From Modicisalibacter tunisiensis (GTDB lineage: Bacteria; Pseudomonadota; Gammaproteobacteria; Pseudomonadales; Halomonadaceae), in assembly GCF_020148005.1 (NCBI RefSeq), contig NZ_JAGXFD010000001.1, forward strand, positions 614,115 through 671,541: a stretch of DNA of 57,427 nt, given 5' to 3'. Numbering within the stretch: position 1 is the first letter of the stretch; every line of letters begins with the position of its first letter. Of this stretch, positions 52,752-57,427 are shown in pieces. The notes under the pieces were generated by a model, which saw nothing but the letters and a program-made list of their open reading frames with translations, made no database searches and was not told the DNA's origin. Position numbers and translations under genes: made by a program.

Positions 52752-53636
52752 ATGAGTGAAAGAACAGTATATTTGCATATAGGATTTGGAAAAACGGGCA
52801 CTACGTCAATACAAAAAACCCTTGCTTCTAATAGAGAACTGCTATCAAGAAATAAAATACTATTTCCGGCTACAGGAATTTCTGACAGTGGGCATCATGG
52901 CTTAGCAAAGCTAGGGGATGGCCAAATGGCGAAAGACACAGCAAAACTTTACTCCCAACTAGTCGACGAGATTGAGTCCAGCGACGCCCATAAGATAATA
53001 ATATCATCTGAAAACTTTTGCTTTATGACAGAAGATTATGTCAAGGATGTTAGCAAGTTCCTAAATGCTTACAATGTCAAAGTTATTTTTTACGCGAGGC
53101 ACCATTTAGAGCTTATTGCGAGCACTTATTTACAATGGGTGAAAGCAGCAAGCCAACCTCCTTATTTCGATATTGAGGAATTTTGGAGGAGCCACCAAAA
53201 TTCTTTTTTTTTCATGTCTAGGATAGAGCCGTTTATAAAGCACTTTGGGGAGGATAGCTTATCATGCCACTTATTTCATAAAAAGGCTACTGAAAATGAT
53301 GTTGTTAAAGACTTCCTTGGAAAAACCGGAATCGCTGGATGCCAATTACAACGGCTCCGAACCTTTGAAAATACCAGCCTGATACCTGAGCTTGTAGATT
53401 TGGCCAACAATGTTAACTTGATCCAAAAAAACGTTGCGGAACGCGAAACAACTATTCAATCTCTAATTGATTTTTCACAGAAATTTAAAGCCTACTCTAG
53501 GCAGCCTTTGATTTGTGGAAGGTTAAGCGAAGAAATTCTTGAATTTTATAAAAATTCTAACGTTGATTTCTCTAACTTCTTTAAAACACCGTTAGAAAGA
53601 GAGGTGTTTCTCCAGCAGCATGAGCACGCTACTTAA
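52752..53636 (+). CDS. Sulfotransferase family protein
   Basis: A 294-residue protein. The 5'-phosphosulfate-binding loop LHIGFGKTGTTSIQKTLA is at residues 8-25, and the second PAPS-contact region VKVIFYARHHLELIAS (with the Arg and downstream Ser/Tyr) is at about 110-126. This matches the small bacterial sulfotransferase family found in capsule and O-antigen clusters. It would move sulfate from PAPS to a sugar hydroxyl. The gene is AT-rich like its upstream neighbour, from which it is separated by 204 AT-rich bases with no gene. AAGG precedes the ATG loosely. Confidence 0.82.
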   Translation: MSERTVYLHIGFGKTGTTSIQKTLASNRELLSRNKILFPATGISDSGHHGLAKLGDGQMAKDTAKLYSQLVDEIESSDAHKIIISSENFCFMTEDYVKDVSKFLNAYNVKVIFYARHHLELIASTYLQWVKAASQPPYFDIEEFWRSHQNSFFFMSRIEPFIKHFGEDSLSCHLFHKKATENDVVKDFLGKTGIAGCQLQRLRTFENTSLIPELVDLANNVNLIQKNVAERETTIQSLIDFSQKFKAYSRQPLICGRLSEEILEFYKNSNVDFSNFFKTPLEREVFLQQHEHAT

Positions 53637-53930
53637 ACCTTGCCTCCTTCCAAACATTAGCTCATCACAACTTTATTAGATCACAGCAGGGTTAATAAAC
53701 AGAATAAAAAGTAATTCTTTTAGGTCCGCAGCCACTGAAATCTACTCCTCGCAGCAAGAGACATAATATCTCGCCCAACTGAAATTCAGCTTAAAAATAG
53801 TTGCGCAACCATTCGCCTTCGACGCCCCTAATCATAAACCTTGCAAAACCACATATCTTAAACATTAATTTCTAAAAGCCTTTACTCCCCTCGAATCTAG
53901 AAATATTAACTTTTTATTCAAGGTTTACTC
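53637..53930. other. AT-rich intergenic region
   Basis: A stretch of 294 AT-rich bases with stops in all frames. It marks the boundary between the AT-rich block and the GC-richer coiled-coil gene. It should contain a promoter; no clear operator or terminator was seen. Confidence 0.5.
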
Positions 53931-55334
53931 ATGCCACGACCTATTAATCATGTGTTTGTCTCTGGGGTATCCGAGGAAACCATTACCGCTTACCTAGGCC
54001 CTACGTTGTTGGAGGCGCTAAATGTCCAGTGGGTAGCCCCCGAGCACAGCCTTGCCTTGGCCCAGGAGGATAAAAATGCTCACTGGCTGTGGCTGTACCA
54101 GCCGCCGTGGCAGCTTGCGGATGCGGCGCAGCCCGAGTGGGAGGTCTGGGTTTCTCGAAACCGACACGCACTGCGTTTGCAGCGTATGGCAGGTAAGCGG
54201 TTATACGTGGTGAATGCGGCACGCATGCCAGCAGCTGCACTGGCCGAGGCACTCGGCGTCTCGGCTGCCTGCCCGGCCGAGCAGGAGGCCCCCGCTTATC
54301 TGGGCGCCCTGGCGGCGCTGTGTGCGGACCTGGCGGCCACGCTGCCCGCCGTTCGCCAGGCGTGGGCGCTTTACGAAACTCTGGAAGCCACCGCGTGGCT
54401 ACCGAGTGGTATGGCACCGGAATTCCGTGCATCGCTCAGCGTGGATGAGTCGGCCCTGGCCAGCCTGTTGCAGGTGGTAAGCGCTGGCGCGCAGGCTCCG
54501 GCACGGGAACAGGCCCACCAGGCAACCCGGGCGGCCCTGGAAGAAACCCGGCAGCGGGAGCAGGCACTGCAGCAAACAACCAACCAGCAGGCCGCCGACC
54601 TGCAGGCGCTGCGCGACGAGCACAGTACGCTCGAGGCGGCTCATGACACACTGAAAGAGAACCACGACGCCCTCAGTGCGAGCCATGCCACGCTCCAGGA
54701 AACCCACCACGCTGCATGCGAGGCACGCAAAGAGACCGACGAAGAGAACGAGCTGCTGCTGGCTCAGCTTCACCAGGTGCAGGAGGAACTGGAAAAGCAC
54801 TACCTGGAAGGTCAACAGCGGCGCCAGCAACTGGACGAACTGCACCAGCAGCTTGCGGCCGAGCAGCAACACGCTTCACAGGCGACAGCAGCCCAGGAGC
54901 GAGAACGAAGCGATGCCGCCGCCGAGATCGCCAGACTGACCAAGGCGTTAACCGAACAGCAGCAGGAAACCCGGAACGCGCGACAGGCACAGCAGGCGGC
55001 CGAAAAAGCCGCGGCCGACGAAAAGCAAGCACTGAACGCGGCCAGGCAGCAATGGGAAACGCAGACCCGCGAAAGTGATACAGAGCTGGCCTCCCTGCGA
55101 GAGCAAGTGGCCGAGTTGAACACGACAGTAGACAGCGCCAGGGCAGAACATACCGAGATGCAGGAAGAAAACGACCTATTGCTGGCCCAGCTGCACCATG
55201 TTCAGGAAGAACTCGAGCGCTATTTCCTGGCTAACCGCGAGTATGAAAGGGCCATGACCAGCGCGCAGCCGACCTTCCTGCGCGCCCGTCAACAAATTAG
55301 CCGTTTGTTTGCCGCCACCAATATTGAATGCTGA
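53931..55334 (+). CDS. Coiled-coil protein with QLHxVQEELE motifs
   Basis: A 467-residue protein. The first 165 residues form a globular domain I do not recognise (INHVFVSGVSEETITAYLGP, WLWLYQPPWQLADAAQPEWE, RMAGKRLYVVNAARMPAAAL). Residues about 180-445 are a long Gln/Glu/Ala coiled coil. It contains the motif ENELLLAQLHQVQEELEKHY and a second copy ENDLLLAQLHHVQEELERYF about 150 residues later. The motif recurs, to my knowledge, in coiled-coil tails of proteobacterial glycan enzymes, so a scaffold role beside them is likely. Codon use is that of the GC-rich host, unlike the two genes before it. Confidence 0.75.
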   Translation: MPRPINHVFVSGVSEETITAYLGPTLLEALNVQWVAPEHSLALAQEDKNAHWLWLYQPPWQLADAAQPEWEVWVSRNRHALRLQRMAGKRLYVVNAARMPAAALAEALGVSAACPAEQEAPAYLGALAALCADLAATLPAVRQAWALYETLEATAWLPSGMAPEFRASLSVDESALASLLQVVSAGAQAPAREQAHQATRAALEETRQREQALQQTTNQQAADLQALRDEHSTLEAAHDTLKENHDALSASHATLQETHHAACEARKETDEENELLLAQLHQVQEELEKHYLEGQQRRQQLDELHQQLAAEQQHASQATAAQERERSDAAAEIARLTKALTEQQQETRNARQAQQAAEKAAADEKQALNAARQQWETQTRESDTELASLREQVAELNTTVDSARAEHTEMQEENDLLLAQLHHVQEELERYFLANREYERAMTSAQPTFLRARQQISRLFAATNIEC

Positions 55335-55476
55335 CATGACTGATGTGGTTTTTACGGCAAGCGCCGCTTCTTTGAAGGTGTTCAAGAAAGAGTCGGAGTC
55401 TTGACCCTCTCTACTATGCAGGGATAAAACTTTCACGACCCCATGATGCGCGGGAGGGTTATTCTCGGCCCTGCGT

Positions 55477-55781
55477 CTAGAACGAAAATATCCACGGCGT
55501 CAGCACCAGCACGGCCACCGAATAGGTCAGACTGACCGGCAACCCGATGCGCAGGAAGTCGCCCAGCGCATAGCGTCCCGGTGAATAGACCATCAGGTGG
55601 GTCTGGTAGCCATAGGGAATCAGAAAGCAGGCACTAGCCCCGTAGGCCACCGCCATGATGAAGGGCATGGGGTCGGCACCGAAGGCCTGCGCGGTCGACC
55701 AGGCGACCGGGAAGGCCAGCGCGGCGGCGGCGTTGTTGGTGACGGTTTCCGTCAGCACCAGCGCCAGCAGGTAGCGGAGTC
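55477..55781 (-). pseudogene. 3' fragment of an SLC13/DASS-type transporter gene, cut by an IS
   Basis: About 100 C-terminal codons remain (reading YLLALVLTETVTNNAAAALA, ending VLVLTPWIFSF with a TAG stop). ETVTNNAAAAL is the conserved C-terminal substrate/Na+ motif of SLC13-type permeases, which import anions such as sulfate, phosphate or dicarboxylates. The reading frame runs straight into the left end of the IS3 element at about 55782. The 5' part is not in the window; it may lie beyond the IS on the right. Confidence 0.8.
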
Positions 55782-55818
55782 TGTCAACATAGATGGCACA
55801 TGAAATGGTTCTGGCTCT

Positions 55819-56850
55819 TTAAAATCCCGCTGCCTGTGGCACCGGGTCCCGCTCGGGATTTAGGTGTACGATCTCAGGCAGGCTGAGTTTCCGGATGTCA
55901 CCCGACCAGCGCTCCGGGTGGCGCTGCTTAGCCGCCTCGAAGACTTCCCGGCGCTGCGCCAAGATGCCCTTGGCCTCGCCGTTATGGCGCTGACTCGGCG
56001 TGACGTAGCGAAGGGCACTGTGCCGGTGCTCATGGTTGTACCACTCGGTAAATTGCTGAACCCAGTCCTGAGCCTCGGTCAGGGTAGCGAACCCCTCGGC
56101 GGGGAAGCCCGGCCGGTACTTGAGCGTCTTGAAGGCCGACTCGGCGAAGGCGTTGTCGTTACTCACCCGTGGACGGCTGTACGACGGGGTGATGCCCAGG
56201 TCGTAGAGCTTCTCCAAGAAGGTTGCTGCCTTCATCGGGCTGCCGTTATCTGAGTGAAGGATCAGGGGCTTGTGACGATCGGTGAGGTGCTCTCGCCAGC
56301 AGGCCTTCTGGATCAGCTCGGCGGCCAGCTCGCCAGTCTCCGTCTCGTAGACCTCGTGCCCAACGATCTTGCGGCTGAAGACGTCCATGATCAGGTACAG
56401 GTACCACCAGGTACCGCGTGCTGGGCCCGGCAGCCAGCTGATATCCCAACACCACAAGTAGTTAGGCGCCGTGGCTTGGTGCGTCGTCGGAGAGCGCTTG
56501 CGCTGCGGGGCCTGCTGTCGGCCCCGGTGGTGTTGCTGGTCGTATTCATGGAGCACTCGATACATCGTCGACTCAGAGGCCAGGTAGCGGCCCTTGTCCG
56601 CCTGATCGGCCACGATGAAGGCCGGAGGGCGGCTCCGGTACTCCGGGGCGTTGCACAGCGCCAAGACCGCCTCTCGCTCCTCAGGCGATAGCTTATTAGC
56701 CGGTTCCGGGCGGTCGGCGTCGGGGCGGCGATCCGCCGTCACCTCGCCTTCGGAGACCCAGCGATAGTAGGTCCGCACGTTAATGCCCATCACCTGACAG
56801 GCCTTGGCCAGCCGAGCACCGTCACGCTGGGCGTCTTGCACCAGGGTCAC
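55819..56850 (-). CDS. IS3-family transposase OrfB (DDE integrase)
   Basis: About 343 residues. An N-terminal helical segment (MGINVRTYYRWVSEGEV) is followed by the rve integrase core with the DDE residues: LWCWDISWLPGPARGTW (first Asp), HSDNGSPMKAATFL (second Asp), and NDNAFAESAFKTLKYRP (Glu). It cuts and joins DNA during transposition. The frame is open upstream of the GTG at 56850 back through the slippery site, so the functional protein is most likely the OrfAB fusion made by -1 frameshifting rather than a separately started OrfB. Confidence 0.93.
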   Translation of the reverse strand: MTLVQDAQRDGARLAKACQVMGINVRTYYRWVSEGEVTADRRPDADRPEPANKLSPEEREAVLALCNAPEYRSRPPAFIVADQADKGRYLASESTMYRVLHEYDQQHHRGRQQAPQRKRSPTTHQATAPNYLWCWDISWLPGPARGTWWYLYLIMDVFSRKIVGHEVYETETGELAAELIQKACWREHLTDRHKPLILHSDNGSPMKAATFLEKLYDLGITPSYSRPRVSNDNAFAESAFKTLKYRPGFPAEGFATLTEAQDWVQQFTEWYNHEHRHSALRYVTPSQRHNGEAKGILAQRREVFEAAKQRHPERWSGDIRKLSLPEIVHLNPERDPVPQAAGF

Positions 56851-56876
56851 GATGCGCTGGCGATCCGGGAGGCTGG

Positions 56877-57386
56877 TCAGTCGTCCTCGTCGTTGGTCGT
56901 GCCCCAGATCGCCTCGGCCTTTTTTGACAGGGCCAGCAGCGCCGCCGTCTCGGCCAGGGCCTTGTCCTTGCGGCGCAGCTCACGCTCCAACTGACGGAGC
57001 CGCTTTTGCTCGGCCTTCCGCGCCTGGCGAAGCTGCTTGGCCTGCGCTGCCGCATCGTCGTTGGCGTTCATGCAGGCATCCCGCCAGGCCTCCACCTGCT
57101 CGGGATAGAGCCCACGCTCGCGGCAATAGGCGCTGAGTTCGGCCTCATTCATCGGGGCCGTTTCCAGGACGATCTGGAATTTCTCCTGGCTGGTCCAGTG
57201 ATCGGGCTTGGTGGAACGTGATGGCAAAACCTGTCCTCGTGCTCTGGCCTGTTTCCGCCAATTGTAGAGGGTTGTCGCGGTGATGCCTTCCTGCTCGGCC
57301 AATTCCGGGATGGTCATGCTCATGGGCGGTGCCATCTTCTTGAGGATGGCTTCCTTACGTTCTGCGGGGTAACGCACGTTGTTCAC
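56877..57386 (-). CDS. IS3-family transposase OrfA
   Basis: A 169-residue protein that starts with GTG at 57386. The N-terminal helix-turn-helix (MTIPELAEQEGITATTLYNWRKQAR, about residues 23-47) binds the element ends. The C-terminal leucine-zipper-like coil (LRQARKAEQKRLRQLERELRRK, about residues 115-140) multimerises. Near the end the codons TCA AAA AAG form an A-AAA-AAG slippery heptamer at which ribosomes can shift -1 into orfB. OrfA alone typically regulates transposition; OrfAB is the enzyme. Confidence 0.92.
   Translation of the reverse strand: MNNVRYPAERKEAILKKMAPPMSMTIPELAEQEGITATTLYNWRKQARARGQVLPSRSTKPDHWTSQEKFQIVLETAPMNEAELSAYCRERGLYPEQVEAWRDACMNANDDAAAQAKQLRQARKAEQKRLRQLERELRRKDKALAETAALLALSKKAEAIWGTTNDEDD
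56919..56925 (-). promoter_or_regulatory. Slippery heptamer A-AAA-AAG for -1 frameshifting
   Basis: The minus strand reads TCA AAA AAG in the orfA frame. A -1 slip continues as KKGRGDLGHDQRRGRLTSL into orfB with no stop. This is the standard IS3-family arrangement. Confidence 0.92.
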
Positions 57387-57427
57387 CTCTCAATCCGTTT
57401 AGGTGACAACTACGTTGAAGCATAGGG

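Larger units (their letters stand above)
55782..57422 (-). mobile_element. IS3-family insertion sequence
   Basis: The element carries orfA and orfB on the minus strand, with a frameshift signal between them. Terminal inverted repeats are imperfect: TGTCAACATAGATGGCAC at the left (55782-55799) against TTCAACGTAGTTGTCAC read inward from the right end (minus strand, down from about 57419). Exact ends are set by the TG/CA ends and remain approximate. A target-site duplication is not visible, and only five bases of right flank are in the window. It interrupts the SLC13-type gene. Confidence 0.85.

Noticed and set aside
56822-57055. 77-residue minus-strand frame in the IS
   Set aside because: Arg/Pro-rich third frame overlapping orfA and the frameshift region.
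1-57427. tRNA, rRNA, prophage or toxin-antitoxin loci
   Set aside because: I looked for conserved tRNA/rRNA sequence and phage or TA gene features and saw none; small ones could still be missed by eye.

Overview
The window is a chromosomal segment of a GC-rich, Gram-negative gammaproteobacterium. The gene content (fabA-fabB pair, rapA, LitR/photolyase/unusual-lipid cluster, TRAP transporter, REP doublets) fits a halophilic, Halomonas-like member of the Halomonadaceae. That placement is an inference from gene content and base composition. I saw no rRNA, tRNA, CRISPR array or prophage.

Left part (1-13.7 kb): a possible transposase tail at the very edge is followed by about 800 bases with no gene. 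Next comes a tripartite TRAP transporter (dctM, dctQ, dctP) and a self-sufficient cytochrome P450 fused to an FMN/2Fe-2S reductase, all on the minus strand. A divergent IclR regulator lies beyond the P450, with two palindromes in the shared promoter, so this looks like an inducible uptake-and-oxidation locus. Four small membrane or hypothetical genes follow, then a minus-strand pair (ATP-grasp ligase, CocE/NonD hydrolase) and a membrane-anchored thioredoxin-fold protein.

Middle part (13.7-33.7 kb): rapA, a YfcH-type epimerase, and a probable light/oxidative-stress cluster. The cluster holds a renalase-like flavoprotein, a CbiX-like protein, a LitR-type MerR regulator, photolyase, an NTF2-like protein, an SDR, an amine-oxidase-like flavoprotein, a DUF1365 gene (frameshifted here) and a CFA-synthase-like methyltransferase. 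TTGTACAA-type sites occur in front of, and once inside, its genes. A PAS-GGDEF-EAL protein, fabA-fabB, a PlsC acyltransferase with an RmlD-like partner, and an SMP-30 lactonase follow. REP doublets sit in several gaps.

Right part (33.9-55.3 kb): a cell-surface region, all on the plus strand. It contains an unknown protein, an RTX/DUF4214 protein with a type I secretion-like C terminus, and two large family 2 glycosyltransferases. It also has methyltransferases, TPR proteins, long coiled-coil proteins, rmlB-rmlD(frameshifted)-rmlA-rmlC for dTDP-L-rhamnose, a WbsX/RgpF-type glycan enzyme and a sulfotransferase. Base composition becomes visibly AT-richer from about 44.9 to 53.9 kb, indicating horizontal acquisition. 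The genes together suggest assembly of a modified surface glycan or glycosylated S-layer. Two coiled-coil proteins, one of them clearly methyltransferase-like, could set chain length in the manner known for WbdD.

Right edge (55.4-57.4 kb): an IS3-family element with a classic A-AAA-AAG frameshift site truncates an SLC13-type transporter gene.
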